From NCBI GenBank assembly GCA_037952775.1, contig JBANAY010000003.1:25606001-25670000 (forward strand): DNA of 64,000 nucleotides, read 5' to 3'. Made by a program: the position numbers and the translations under genes. Below are positions 10,492 through 22,480 of this stretch, in pieces; the first letter of the stretch is position 1; every line of letters starts with the position of its first letter. The stretch comes from Clonostachys chloroleuca (Eukaryota; Ascomycota; Sordariomycetes; Hypocreales; Bionectriaceae). Under the pieces are notes generated by a model, which worked only from the letters and a program-made list of their open reading frames with translations, made no database searches and was not told where the DNA came from.

Positions 10492-11542
10492 ATTAGTACT
10501 GATTAGTTCTGTACCAAACCAATTGATTAATATTATGGAACTGAGAATTTGTCCTGTGGCGTCTCCGTATGTTTGCTATGGCGTCCATCTCCCTTGCGTA
10601 CGTAGTAAAGTGCCGTCAAAGTTTCCCTGTTCGGTCCGGGATGGAGATTAACCTATAAACGTCACCAGCCCTGTGATCTCATTGCACGCGGCCACCCACG
10701 ACTTTCAGGTAGTGATCGTATAGACTGGGCGGGAAGGTCATATGAGTGTTAGTAATGGAAATGCACTGTTGACGCCGCGAGTCATTGACGCTTTCTCTAT
10801 TTCGCCGTGCAAGTCTCCTCTTTCGCAGTATCGGACTGTCGGGCAGCTTGGCTCGGAGTAATCAACAAAACCACCCTGGCATAGATCATAGGCTTGGCTT
10901 GGCTTGGCTCATCCGCGAGGAATGCAAAATCGCACTCACGCGGGGTCTCAAGTTCCTTCCCTCGAGATCCGATTCCCCCAATCTCTTCCCGCATACATAT
11001 CCAATCACGGGTCTCACGCATCTTCAACTCTCCCTTACACAATATTGATCTCCCTAGAGCTAGATCCGAAATTTCCTGGTTGGTCGGTAGGCGATTGGGG
11101 GTCCAGCTGACCAAGTTTGAGTAGCCCCGTATTACCCCAAGTTCCGCCTTCTGGGACTCCCCGTGCCGATCACACGCCCATCTGGAGCCGCAGCTAGCCG
11201 TAACCAACTACGTAACATGATCAATACAGCAAGCGGTAATGCCAGCAGCAGCGGTGCATGTACAAAAGAGCCAGTATACATGGGGCCCGAGGGGGAAGTT
11301 AAAATGAGAAAACTGGTGCTGGAATGGGGAACGGTGCACAAAGCTTATCCTGTTTTATGAGGAAGCCGGCTTGGACTTCTCTTTGTTCCTCTGTAATTCC
11401 TCCCAGTAACAAGACATACAAATTTGCACTTTCTTAAGAACAAGAACGTGGATATCCTATAACCTATCTAACCCTCATGGGGTGATCTCTTCATTGATAT
11501 CTTTATCGAAAGGACACGAGAAGGTTCCTTACGTACTGGACA
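10492..11542. other. Intergenic between the GPI protein and GNAT genes
   Basis: About 1 kb with no supported gene. Overlapping short ORFs at 10785-11360 on both strands lack motifs. A short GGCTT run (about 10892-10909) is the only visible repeat. Confidence 0.55.
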
Positions 11543-12247
11543 ATGGGCCTCCGGGTGAGTAAACCTCAGCCAGAGGGTAAGCCTCGCTCCTGGTACCGCG
11601 ACAACTTCTTCCTCACAACCGACAAGAGGTACCTGGAGCCCCACGTCGTCAACGACGTCTTCCGGTCGGACCTCATGTGGTGGAACGACCCCCTCGAGCC
11701 CGGACAGATGAAGAAGATGCTCGACAATTGTCTGACTCTGTGTCTGTACTGGGTCCCCGAGACCGAGGAGCAGATGAGAAGTGCGTTCATTCTTGTTTCA
11801 GTTGGAATGCCCCCTTGGTTGGAACTACCCTCTATCTGAATCCGTCTCCTCCAGCGTACCACATCTATGATGAACTCTTTACTAAACAAGGCGTAACCCA
11901 CCACAGAATCCGGCGTCCCCCTACGAAAAGAGGGCCCCGACTTCAAGCTGGTCGGCTTCGCCCGCCTCGTCACCGACTACGTGTCCTTCGCCTACCTGAC
12001 CGACGTCTTCGTGCTGCGCGACTACCAGCGTCGCGGGCTCGCCTCGTGGATGATCCGGTCCGTCAAGGAGGTGGTCATGGAGTGGCCCGACCTCCGCGGC
12101 CTCACGCTCATGGCCAACGACAGGGCCTCGGCGCGCATGTATGAGCGGGACCTGGGGGCGCTCGAGTTCGACAAGGGGCCCTCGGCGGGGTTGATCATGC
12201 TTGAGATGCCGGGGAGGGCGGAGAAGGGCGTGCCGAAGGATCATTGA
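11543..12247 (+). CDS. GNAT-family N-acetyltransferase
   Basis: A two-exon gene, 11543-11780 and 11907-12247, with a 126-nt GT-AG intron (GTGCGT...CACAG), giving 192 residues. The second exon holds the acetyl-CoA-binding core: a beta strand (FKLVGFARLVTDYVSFAYL), then VFVLRDYQRRGLASWMI, which fits motif A (R/Q-x-x-G-x-A/G) that binds the pyrophosphate of acetyl-CoA, then GLTLMANDRASARMYERDLG, the usual motif B region. Family members acetylate small molecules or proteins; the substrate is not deducible. No signal peptide, so probably cytosolic. Without splicing the first exon runs into a stop after the donor, which supports the intron. Confidence 0.9.
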
Positions 12248-13354
12248 AGTGCTTTTTTTTCTTCTTCCATTTCTGATATTGGGTATCAAGCTTGGGGTGC
12301 GACCAGGAGAAAGCAAAGCTGGATTTTTCCAAAATAGAGGAGGAGAGTCTGACCTCGATGGTCTATTGGATTTCTTTTTAGAGAAAGACAAAGAGAAGAA
12401 AGGGAAAGGCCGGCGTTTTTGAAACTTAACTTATCCTACCGAAAGCAGATCTTATTCGATTGGGCAATATGGCTGCGTGTAATGAGCACGTAATCCGCCA
12501 GCCAACTATTTTCCACACGAGACATGGGCCCGAAAAAGATGCTGATAATTCTTGAGGAGGAAACACGGACAGCGCTGTTTCTTGGGCAATTCCTTGGAGT
12601 TTAGGCACCGCGTGAACGATAAACGTTGGACAAGAGAGCAATCTCTCGTGTTCAATTGAGGCTTGCAAACTACTATAAATCTAGCCAACCGGCGCCTTCT
12701 ACTCTCTTAGTATCACTAAGACCACTGATTTCTTGAACCGGCCTAGATTTAGCCGGATGACTGTCTATGAAAGGGCAGTCAGGCTCACCAGAGTCGGTTT
12801 CTCAATCCTCAACCAGGTAGGGGGGTTTAAGGGGATCCGAAACTGGGTTTCCGTATGAGATCCATGCCGCTAGTCTTGTCTTGAGGATGTCAACAAGGAG
12901 CTCTTCCATTTGTGGCTCTTCGTATACCCGCGGCTCGCCCGTATGATACTCTATGTGATTGGTTTGAAAATGACCAACGAGCTCCTCTGAGCTGACGTGG
13001 GAGTCGCAGTCTCACATTTAGATCCTCGAGGCAAAAGGGCGGGAGTAATGGCGATACGCGGAGGTACACAATCTACCATGGATGATGATTTGCCCGTGTA
13101 TATCGCGTTAACCTGCGGAATAGGGAACGGATATTTCGTGGTTGTTGGCGTTGCCTTTGGGGAGTTAAGAGGTGAGAACATCATTAACCAAAGGCTGTAT
13201 CTCTCCAACTCAGATGGGACTTGTTGCAGCCCGATGTTTTCTCGAAGCGATATTGCCGCCACTGGAGCAAAGTTCGGTAATAGATGTGTTCAAATGGTGT
13301 ATGTCTCGCCGAGAAGAAGAAAGGGTCCAAAATGTTCAAAGGAAGGCAACACAC
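12248..13354. other. Convergent intergenic between GNAT and Trm7 genes
   Basis: Holds the two converging 3' ends. ORFs of 127 codons (+, 12997-13380) and 103 codons (-, 12951-13262) overlap antisense, and a second minus-strand frame stays open over about 12850-12990. None matches a family I recognise and no start context favours either strand. Confidence 0.45.
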
Positions 13355-14657
13355 TCATTTTTGGGCACCTCCGGACATGATATTTCTCAGCTGAATTGCG
13401 CGCTTGTAAGGAGGAGCAATGGGTGGCTGAACGGGTGGCAGAGACACATAGTCCTCCGGAAGTCGGTAGGATGCATCTGAGTCAAAGGCTGACAGATCGC
13501 CACAAGCAGTGAACGGGGCAATCCAGCGAGTGTGTTTCCCCGCGACCTCCAGATCCTCCCCGGTCTCATCGAAGGCCTCCACCTCTGTGATCTCCTCGCC
13601 GCCCGCATCGTAGGGCTCCACCGGCAGCGAGTCCCATGTCCCCCTGGCGGGATCTTGCAGGAGGGTCTTGGCCACGATGGGCTTCTGCCTCTGCCTCTCC
13701 AGAAGCAGCTTGTCCAGGCGATCGCCCACCCCCAGGGGCTCCTCGAGGCTTGCGCTGAAGCCCGGGGGAGGTCTGAAGTTGATGCACACGATGAAGGCTT
13801 CGATGCTGCTGGCCCGACTGCTCCTTGGCTTTGCGACAACCACCTTCTCGAAGAAGATCTTGAGCTGCGCGTAGAGAATGTCGACGTTTCTGGCACGGAA
13901 GATCTTGGCGACGAATTTACCGCCAGGTTTGAGCACACACAGGGCGAGGTTCAGAGCAGCGAACAACAACTGAGCCTGGACGTAGATATCGAGGTCGTGG
14001 AGGCCGGTAACGTCTGGTGCACCGTCGCAGATGACCAGGTCAACCGGACTGGAGCTCTGGTTGGTATTGGCAGCCTTGTTTGCGTCGTAGGAAGGGTCGA
14101 GGACCGACAGCAGAAGCGGGACGGTGGCGGGATGTGTGATATCGGCTCGGAGGGTCGTGATGCCCGCAAGAGGCGAGATGGGCTGCAAGTCGATCGAGAC
14201 AATCTTGATGTCCTCGCGAGGCTTCGACTCGGCGTGCTGCTTGGCCAGGTCCCTCTCCACCTCCTTCTTCTGCTCCTCGCTCAACCCTTCCTCCGAGAGC
14301 ACGCCGAGGAGCTGCTGGCGGACCCGGGCCTCTCTGTCTTGCCACGCCGCGCGGCCAAACTTCTCGCCCTCGATGAGAACTCGGGAGAGGACCTGGGACC
14401 AGCTCCCTGGCGCGGCGCAGAGATCGACGACGCGGGAGACGTTGGCGAAGAGATCGAACTCTATATCAACAGGTCAGCTCATGTCAATTGACGAGTTACC
14501 CCTTTCAAACCCATTGGCCAATGGGGTGGCTATTAGGATGGGATTATAGCCTGCCTTCATCTAGCTGTAGAAGCTTGAACGCGCTTCTGGCTCTCCATCC
14601 TTGCTCCTTTGCGAGCCTGTAGTAGGCGTCCCGCTTGTCTTTGGACGATTTACCCAT
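13355..14657 (-). CDS. trm7: tRNA 2'-O-methyltransferase Trm7 (FtsJ/RrmJ family)
   Basis: Encodes the SAM-dependent enzyme that 2'-O-methylates positions 32 and 34 of tRNA anticodon loops, working in yeast with Trm732 and Trm734. Exon 1 (14555-14657) starts [20 protein letters not shown] and continues [10 protein letters not shown], the RrmJ N-terminal signature with the first catalytic Lys. Exon 2 (13355-14460) carries the SAM site ([15 protein letters not shown]), [13 protein letters not shown] with the catalytic Asp, [10 protein letters not shown] with the catalytic Lys, and IEAFIVC with the Glu, completing K-D-K-E. Joined length is 402 residues, longer than yeast Trm7 (about 310) because of a charged insertion after motif I and a C-terminal extension. 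The join requires a GC-AG intron. The family call is secure; Trm7 over Spb1/Mrm2 rests on the N-terminal signature and size. Confidence 0.93.
14461..14554 (-). other. GC-AG intron in trm7 (94 nt)
   Basis: The exon 1/exon 2 join that gives the conserved LDEEFDLF reading needs donor AAG|GCAGGC and acceptor ATATAG|AG. No GT donor near 14555 restores the frame, and intron read-through hits a stop within a few codons. Confidence 0.75.
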
Positions 14658-15131
14658 GATGACTTCTCGGATATCACGTCTGATCACCGGGATTTATTTT
14701 TGCCCAAGTCCTCTTTGTGTCCCCCTCGTTCTGTCGTCTCGTTGGACAGCGGATACTTTTTCAACAATATCAAATTGCCCCGCCATCAAAAATTCGGTTG
14801 GTGGTGGCTTCACCCCACCATAGAGAGCTCTTAGTCATCTTCTACAATATACATCGGCCTCGGCACCAGCAACCACTTGATGAATTGGAGAGTTTGATCA
14901 ATAATTAGAGTTAGAACTCATTCACCACTGTTTGGGCCCGAGATTTGTCAGACGACCAAAAGGCATAGTTAATTGTTTTGAGGAAAGGTGAAATTTAAAA
15001 TGCAAAAGGGTTCATTTCAATTCATAACTGCTACTATGCATAAACTAATAACAAAACTGTAGCTCAGATTACTGGGCATATGCAACCCCGCTTCTCGATT
15101 CTCGAAAACCAAATTATCGTTTATCGTGTAT
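14658..15131. other. Intergenic upstream of trm7
   Basis: Promoter of trm7 and 3' side of the EEP-fold gene, both on the minus strand. No coding signal seen. Confidence 0.55.
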
Positions 15132-16649
15132 TTAAATCTCATCCCCGCGCGGGCCTGAGGGGACCCGGAAGATGGTCTTGACGCTCTTGTGGTCAGAAGT
15201 CCACTCATTGTCGGCGTGGTTGGGCTGGGGCTTCGGTTTGCCGACCACCTCGATGAAGGACTTGAGCGTCTTGAGACCCTTGTGATAGATGAAGTCGATG
15301 CGGTCCAGGGGCTCGGGACGGCCGTTGTTGTCAAGGAAGATGGGGGACCAGGTGATGGCCGGGTCGGCGGCGGGATCTTTGTGGATCTCTCGGTACGAAT
15401 CGACGAGGCCGGCGTTGGTGGGCTCAACCGAGGTGGGCCAGGGAACGTCCTTGACGCCGCAGTGCAGGCCAGAGGCAGCCTCGGTGTAGTCAAGGTGGGA
15501 TGGTGCGTTGAAGTCGCCGCTCAGGATGACGGGGACCTTGTCGGAGTTGGCGAGCTGGCTCTTGATCTTGGACACGATGTCCAGAATCTGGGGAGTGCGA
15601 CCGGACTGCGCCTCGCGCTTCAGGACCTGGTCGACGGTCATGTGGTCAAAGCAGAAGTCGTAAGGGCCATACGGATCGTAGCCTAGGTGGGCAGTTCGAA
15701 CAATGACCTGGCTCTTCTCCCCATCGAGGAGGACTCGGACGGAGCTGGAGCGGGAAAAGTCGTCGTAGACCTCGGCGATTGGGTAGCGGGTGATGATTCC
15801 AGCGGCATCGCTCTGGTAGACGTTCCAGCCCAGAGCCTCAGCCAATCGGACGGCATGTCCACCGCTGACTTCCTGCAAGGTAATGATGTCGGGATTGGTG
15901 TTGGCAAAGTATCGGATCTGCTTGCGGTGGTAGTCATTCACCTGAGTGCCGCCGTGCCACAGGTTGTAGCTGAGCACGCTGAGCTCCTCCACAAGGGGGC
16001 TTCCGGCCTTTCGGACGGGGATGGTGATCTGGAGCTTCGCCTTGGAGCCATCGCTCCCAGAAGCCTCAATAGTAACCTCGGCTGCTTTGTCGCCGTCGGG
16101 GGTGCCAGAGACGACACCAGTGTCAGAGACCTTGACCCAGCCGGGACCGGAAGCTTTGGCGAATTTGCTTTCAACACTCTCTGGAGACAGCAGACCCCCG
16201 AGCTTGGCCTCGAATTTGTCGCCCTTGCGGGCATTGTGGGTGGTGTACGTGTCTGTGAGGAAGCTGGCCTTGCTGGTTCCGGCAATGGTTATCTCAATAG
16301 GATTGGCGAGCCACTTGTAGCCGTCCTTTTCGAGGAAGAAGGCCTTGTACTTGCCAGCATCAAGACCAGAGGCGTCGACGGTGACGCGGCCCTTGGATTC
16401 TGGCGCATAACCCCATTTCAGAGAGGGGCTGACCATGACCTCGTCCTCAGGCCCCCCGCCCGAGGCATGGTAAATGCCGATCCAGTTCTTGCTGTCTGCC
16501 GCAGATGTGGCATAATCAAAAGTAAACTTGGTCTCGCCATCGACCAAAGAGAGAGAGCCGTCTGCGCGTTGCAGGTTGTTGGCGGGAGCTGCCCGGACGG
16601 TCGATAACAGCGCGCCCATGGCTATGGTGAGTAAGGAAGAGAAACGCAT
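15132..16649 (-). CDS. Secreted endonuclease/exonuclease/phosphatase-fold protein
   Basis: A single-exon 505-residue protein starting at the ATG at 16649; upstream extension of the frame would need a GTG. An N-terminal signal peptide (MRFSSLLTIAMGALLSTVRA) indicates secretion. Residues about 30-125 form a beta-rich region and about 150-210 an Ig-like segment (GVVSGTPDGDKAAEVTI). The EEP domain follows: LSYNLWHGG with the metal-pocket Asn, ITLQEVSGG with the metal-binding Glu, VRTAHLGYDPYGPYD, VILSGDFNAP with the catalytic Asp and Asn, DRIDFIYHKG, and WTSDHKSVKT with the general-base His. All catalytic positions are present, so it should be an active metal-dependent phosphoesterase. DNase, sphingomyelinase-like and inositol phosphatase roles are all possible. 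Confidence 0.9.
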   Translation of the reverse strand: MRFSSLLTIAMGALLSTVRAAPANNLQRADGSLSLVDGETKFTFDYATSAADSKNWIGIYHASGGGPEDEVMVSPSLKWGYAPESKGRVTVDASGLDAGKYKAFFLEKDGYKWLANPIEITIAGTSKASFLTDTYTTHNARKGDKFEAKLGGLLSPESVESKFAKASGPGWVKVSDTGVVSGTPDGDKAAEVTIEASGSDGSKAKLQITIPVRKAGSPLVEELSVLSYNLWHGGTQVNDYHRKQIRYFANTNPDIITLQEVSGGHAVRLAEALGWNVYQSDAAGIITRYPIAEVYDDFSRSSSVRVLLDGEKSQVIVRTAHLGYDPYGPYDFCFDHMTVDQVLKREAQSGRTPQILDIVSKIKSQLANSDKVPVILSGDFNAPSHLDYTEAASGLHCGVKDVPWPTSVEPTNAGLVDSYREIHKDPAADPAITWSPIFLDNNGRPEPLDRIDFIYHKGLKTLKSFIEVVGKPKPQPNHADNEWTSDHKSVKTIFRVPSGPRGDEI

Positions 16650-18469
16650 GGCTCCTAGCGCAAGCACATGGGCTTTTTGGGGATTCGCGATTCAGTCTAG
16701 TGGTGGACAGGGGAGGGCAGATGACCTCGTGGGATATCCAGAACAGAACAAAAAAGACAGCGGAGGAGCAGCGAGCAGCATCGTCACATTAAGTATTCTT
16801 CCTGTCTACACCTGGACGGTATGGAAATAACATGATGCAACATGGGGTCTGTCACTGGCAGTGGAGAGCGGGACCCCAAGGGAACATGATCCATGCCGTT
16901 GTGAGGTCGGGAGCATCCATTCCTGGTCGCGCTGGGGGACTTCCTGATGGAGAAGGTAGAGATCCGATCAACCAATGCGTCGCCGTGATGTGATGCTTGA
17001 AATGAGCACGGGGTCGCAGGTGGTGACTCGATTCGACGGGAGATCCCCCACTCGGGCTCCGTCTACGCAGTCCTGATGTCCATCGTGGTGCTGGTGCCAT
17101 TGGTGGTGGCACTTCTGTCCAGCTGCTGCGGGCCGGCCTGACGCAATGAGATGGTGGAAGCTAGTGGTAAGAATCATAGGTACTACTTCGTTCCCTCCTT
17201 GCGTCGATCCAAGACAGACAAGAGGGCGATGACGATGAAGGAATTCAGGAGGATGGGGATCCTATTTTTTTTTTTTTTTTGGTTCCAGGCACAGGCTCGA
17301 CTTTCAGGCACAGGCTTGACTTTCGGCACTAGGCGAAACATGATAGGCCTGTAAACGCCCCGAAACCAAGCCACTGGCTCTGCCAAGCTGCTAAGTTCCG
17401 GCTCTTGTAATGCTCTGCAGCCGCCAACTATTTTTAACCGTGAATATCGTAGCGGAACCTATAAGACCGAGGCGCTCGTTCTGCCAGTTTCAACCCTAAT
17501 GACGATCATGATTGCTGTAATTACAACATGAGGTAAAGTGAGCATCACCCTTACTCATTTTTTGCGGCTCTTGTGTTCATCCCAGGACGGCCTGAATGAT
17601 ACGAAATTCACACTGCATTTGTCGAATTGATAGTCAAGCGACCTTCCTGTTTCTCCCTCCAGTGCTGGGTCTTGGCCTGGCGAACGTAGCAGTACTTTCG
17701 TTCGTCAGCTTCAATCCTACAACGGCCCACGCCAACCAGCACTCTCGAAGCGTCGACAGGATAATCTATCTGGCACCACTGCCATTGAAAGCTGCCCAAT
17801 CCTACAAGGTCGTACCAGAGAACCGCCCTCCGTCACTCTGTATGACGTGAGTGAGCCCCAGTGGGCAGTCAACGTAGCACCTCGCGGTTCTCCTTGCATA
17901 GCTCCACCGACGAAGAGAGCATTAGACATGTCTCTAGAGTCTCACTCGTGGAGTTGTTGTGTCCATGCTGCCCACGATCGCCCGTCATCGTGCTTGATGT
18001 GTGCAGTGTCTTGGGCTGATATCACGGTATCATCTCCCACCTAGCGGCACTTCCGCCAAGAGGTCCAGGTCGGTTAAGTTCAGTTGATGCAGTCATCGCA
18101 ATGCGACCCTGCCAAGAAAGAACTCACTGCATGGGTGTCGGCACACAGAGGAGTGCCCTGCTCTGTTTAGAGAGGCAGATGCATGCGGCACAGATCATCA
18201 TACCTATCTATTGGAAAGCGAAATCGCCTCCCTTGTCCAAATAAACAGACGCAGATTGAGTATCTTCTTGGTAATCACCTGATCCTCTACATTAACAAAA
18301 TTCTACCGGCATTTTCTGGCCCAACAGGGAAAATGAGGTTGCATTCAGTGGCTGTGCGACGAGGCGGCCAACAGCCTCGTGTGGCTGAATCTCTCGCAGG
18401 CAATCGACTCTCCTGCTTCCTCATCATCTTCAACTCCTGAGATTTGCGCGGAATAACTCATAGGATCAA
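16650..18469. other. Divergent intergenic before the NLR pair
   Basis: About 1.8 kb between the EEP gene and the first intact NLR, transcribed away from each other. Contains a T16 tract (17265-17280) and a short tandem duplication. Small ORFs on both strands show no motifs. Confidence 0.55.
17286..17323. repeat. 19-bp tandem duplication
   Basis: Two adjacent 19-bp units starting CAGGCACAGGCT differ at one base (C/T at unit position 13). They lie immediately after the T16 tract in the divergent promoter region. No function assigned. Confidence 0.7.
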
Positions 18470-21400
18470 ATGGAGAGCGGTCATGGCAGCAAAAGATCTC
18501 TTGAAGAAGAGCCATCACCGCTCCAAGCAAAACGACCGCGATGGAGTTCCTCTGGCCTCGACGATGGTTTCCGGCACGAAGATTATACTGTCGGCTGGAT
18601 CTGCGCTCTTCCCATAGAGCTTGCGGCCGCCAAATCTATGCTCGATAGAGTTCGCAAGCCTCTGTGTCCCTTACCGGGCGATAGCAATACCTATACTCTG
18701 GGCAACATTGGCCTTCACAATATCGTACTGGCCTGTCTGCCTTTGAACCATTACGGGACAAACAATGCCGCAATAGTTGCTGCTAACATGCGTCGAAGTT
18801 ACCCATCGATTGATAAGAGATTGATGGTCGGCATCGGGGGAGGGCTTCCTACTACGTCTAGAGATGTCCGGCTCGGTGATATTGTTGTCGGTACTGAAGT
18901 GATTCAGTTTGACTTCGGCAAGCAAGTGTCCCCTAACAATTTTAAGATAACAGCCACCCCTACTCGGCCTCCCCAGCTACTGCTCACAGCTGCATCGAAT
19001 CTCAAGGCTACTCATGAGGCGAGAGCGACTCGGGTTCCCTCACTTCTTTTAGATATGATTCAGCGTCACCCCGCAATGTGTACTTACGCGCGACCTAGCG
19101 ACCCTGACTATTTGTTCTATAGCACGTACATACACGGCTCTCAGGGTAGCTGTGATCATTGTGACCCTTCTCAAGCAAGAGACCGAGGTCTAAGGGTTAA
19201 TGCGGCTCCGCTCATCCATTACGGGAAAGTTGGATCGTCAAATACGGTCGTGAAAGACAGCAAGACAAGAGATAAATTAGCCGAGGAACTCGGCATCATT
19301 TGCGTCGAGATGGAAGCGGCAGGGCTGATGGATGGGTTTCCTTGCCTTGTCATCCGTGGCATTTGTGACTACGCCGATTCGCACAAATACAAAAATTGGC
19401 AACGCTACTCAGCTGCAGCAGCCGCTGCATATGCCAAGGAACTTTTACTGGAGGTTCCTGGAAACCGGATTTGCAAATCGTCTAGCGGAGCTTATTTTAC
19501 CAATGACGGTTTGTGTATTTCACAAACGAAAGCCATACACATACTAATATAACTTTCAGTGTCTATGTCTTTATACGAATGTCGCAATGCTCTGCTCAAA
19601 TCATTGGATTTTCATCAAATCGAATCAAGACACGCAAACATCAAGTCTGCATACGAAAAGACCTGTCAATGGCTTCACTACAACTCAAACTACCATTCTT
19701 GGTTGGATCCAAACCAGCTATTGCAACATCACGGTTTTCTATGGATTATTGGGAAGCCTGGTGCTGGCAAATCAACCTTGATGAAGTTTGCATACAATCA
19801 TGCCACCGAGTCCTCCAAAAATCTTGCCAGCAGTGCAAATGTCGCCTTCTTCTTCAACGCGAGAGGTGAAGTTCTGGAAAAATCAACTCTTGGCATGTAT
19901 CGATCCCTACTATTCCAGACATTCCAGCATTTTCCAGAACTTACGCATGTTCTCGATAAGTTCACCTCAAAGCTTCTTAGATACAGTGGCGTCTTTGACT
20001 GGGCTGTTGAGACACTTCAGACAATCATTTCCGAGGTTGTGGGTGAGCTTGACACCCGGAGCTTGACTCTCTTTATTGATGCACTTGATGAATGCGGCGC
20101 CGAAGAAATTCGCGATATGGTTGAATATTTTGAGGAGCTTGGGAGCAATGCATTTCGAAACGGTACGAAACTGCATATATGCTTTTCTAGCCGGCCCTAT
20201 CCTCATATAGACATCCAAAACCGCATCCGGTTTACGCTGGAGGAACAAATCGAACATAGTGAGGACCTGGCCAAGTACGTCCGCGGCAAACTACGAGCTG
20301 GCAACAGCAAATTAGCAACATGGGTATACAAAGAGATCCTACGCAAGTCTGCAGGCATCTTCATGTGGGTGGTCCTCGCTGTCGACATCCTCAATGGCGT
20401 CTTTCGTAACGGCCAGCTGTTGCAAGTGAAGAGGCGCCTCCAGGAATTACCGCCCAAGCTCAGCGACTTATTCAAGGACATTCTTTGCAGAGATAGAGAA
20501 AACATGGATGACATGCTCTTGTGCATCCAATGGATCGCATTCGCGAAGCGGCCTCTAACATGTGCGGAATATTACTTCGCGCTCGCCACAGGTCTTCTCC
20601 CGGCTGATGCCCCCGTGGTTGAGTGGGACAAGGAGATTATCACACTTGAAGTCATGAAACGCTATGTTTTGAGCTCGTCCAAGGGGCTTGCTGAAGTCAC
20701 ATCATATCGAAAGACCCATACGGTAAACTTCATTCATGAATCTGTCCGAGACTTTCTGATCAAGGATAATGGGATCCAATCGCTATGGCCTCACCTGTCC
20801 GATAACTTCGAGATTCACAGCCACGAGCGTTTACGGCAGTGCTGTCACACATATCTAGCCCATGACAAGTCTTTGCCGCTAGCTTTGCCATCTAAAGCCC
20901 CCGTCAAATTGAAGAAACTGCGTCAACAGGTTTTGGACAGGTTCCCTTTTCTCTGGTACGCCTCTGACTACCTTTTTCATCATTCGGAACGTGCCGCAAC
21001 ATTGGTCCCTCAAGCAACTTTTTTGAGAGAACTGAACATCAAGTCTTGGGTTGCTCAATTTAACCTATTTGAAACGGCAGTATATCGTCGCTTGAGGCCT
21101 TACATTGACCTCATGAGCATTGTTGCAAGACTGGGCTGTCCAAAGGTTGCCAAAGTAATTTTAGCATGGGACTCCGGACACTCCGCATTCTGCCTCTCTT
21201 CAGACAAAATTACATATCCTTTATTTACTGCTATTGAAGAGGGCAACATCAGTGTCGTTGAGACATGTATTGACGAAGAAGCAAAAGTTCCCTCCAAAGA
21301 AATTAGACTTAACGGGGAGTTCATCTCTCCGGGATGCGACAGGAAGTTTGGCACGCCGCTCCATTGGGCTGTAAGCATAGGCAATATGGATTTGTTTCGA

Positions 21401-22480
21401 CACATTTTGGCTCTGGCAGGCCCTGAGTGTGGATCATCGAATAGTGAGTCTCTCACGCCTCTGTCTATTGCGGCTAGAGATGGCCGTGCGGATATTCTGC
21501 AGCTGCTTCTTGAACAGTCCAGTGTTGCCCTTGACCATAAAGATATCAGTGGGAGGACTGCATTATGGTACGCATGCAGGAATGGCCACAAGAACGTGGT
21601 CGAGCTCTTACTTGCGGCAGGGGGGCCAGACATTAACAAGGGAGACTGCGAAGGACGAACCCCGTTATCCAAGGCTGTTGAAAACGGGCACCTGGCCGTA
21701 GTCAACCACCTACTCGCCACAGGGAAGGCCAGACTGGACACTCAATGCGATTATGGCCGCACGCCGCTATCGTATGCGGCCATTGGCGGAGATATCCAGA
21801 TTATGAAGCAACTGCTAGCAATTAAAGGGCTAGATCTTGAAACTCCCGATATATGGAGAGAAACACCACTCCTCTATGCTTCTGTCAATGGGCATGCGGC
21901 AATAGTCTCTTCCTTGCTGGCAACGAGGAAGGTAAACCCCAACCGAGCAGGCGAATTCGGACGCTCTCCACTATCCCATGCAGCAGAGGGCGGCCATACT
22001 GAAGTTGTACAACTCTTATTATCTATGGGAAATGCCAATCCTGACCCCGTGGACTCATGGAAAAGAACACCGCTGTCGTACGCTGCTAAAATGGGACACG
22101 TTGGCATTGTGCAGCTATTGCTTACGAGATCCGAAGTGAACATCAATTCGAGAGATATCACTGGGAAGACACCACTGTACTTCGCAGTTGATGAGGGTCA
22201 TGGCGATGTTGTTCGTATACTAACTATGAGAGATGATCTCGAACCCGACCGTAAGGACAATTCACGAACGTCCCCGTTACAACTCGCCGTCTTAAGTCGC
22301 AACCGAGACATTGCAAGAACACTGCTCGAAACAGGCAAGGTAAATGGCGACGTACGGCACCCGCACACAGGCGAATCAATCATTCCATATGTCAGGGATC
22401 CCCAGATGGCACGGCAACTCTTCAAATATTGCAAGGATGAAACTGAAGAGTTACGAATAATGTCATTCAATGCAGGATAG
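18470..22480 (+). CDS. NLR-like STAND protein: nucleoside phosphorylase - NACHT - ankyrin
   Basis: Two exons, 18470-19508 and 19560-22480, joined by a 51-nt intron with an ACTAAT branch-type site, give 1,319 residues with no lesions. Residues about 37-325 are a PNP_UDP domain: [36 protein letters not shown] and GICDYADSHK. The last two carry the Glu and Asp conserved in nucleoside phosphorylases/nucleosidases. The NACHT NTPase has Walker A GKPGAGKST (411-419) and a Walker B region LTLFIDALDECG (about 515-526). After a helical region, about nine or ten ankyrin repeats span about 944-1272. In fungi such proteins are candidate self/non-self receptors: repeats sense, NACHT oligomerises, the N-terminal domain acts. 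Related PNP domains in bacterial Detocs cleave ATP. It is followed 402 bp downstream by a second NLR on the same strand. Confidence 0.93.

Noticed and set aside
13532..14491. 319-codon plus-strand ORF opposite trm7
   Set aside because: Antisense to conserved methyltransferase motifs and no recognisable domain of its own.
15189..16607. Plus-strand ORFs of 165 and 306 codons opposite the EEP gene
   Set aside because: They are antisense shadows of a GC-rich gene whose minus strand has a signal peptide and a full set of catalytic motifs.
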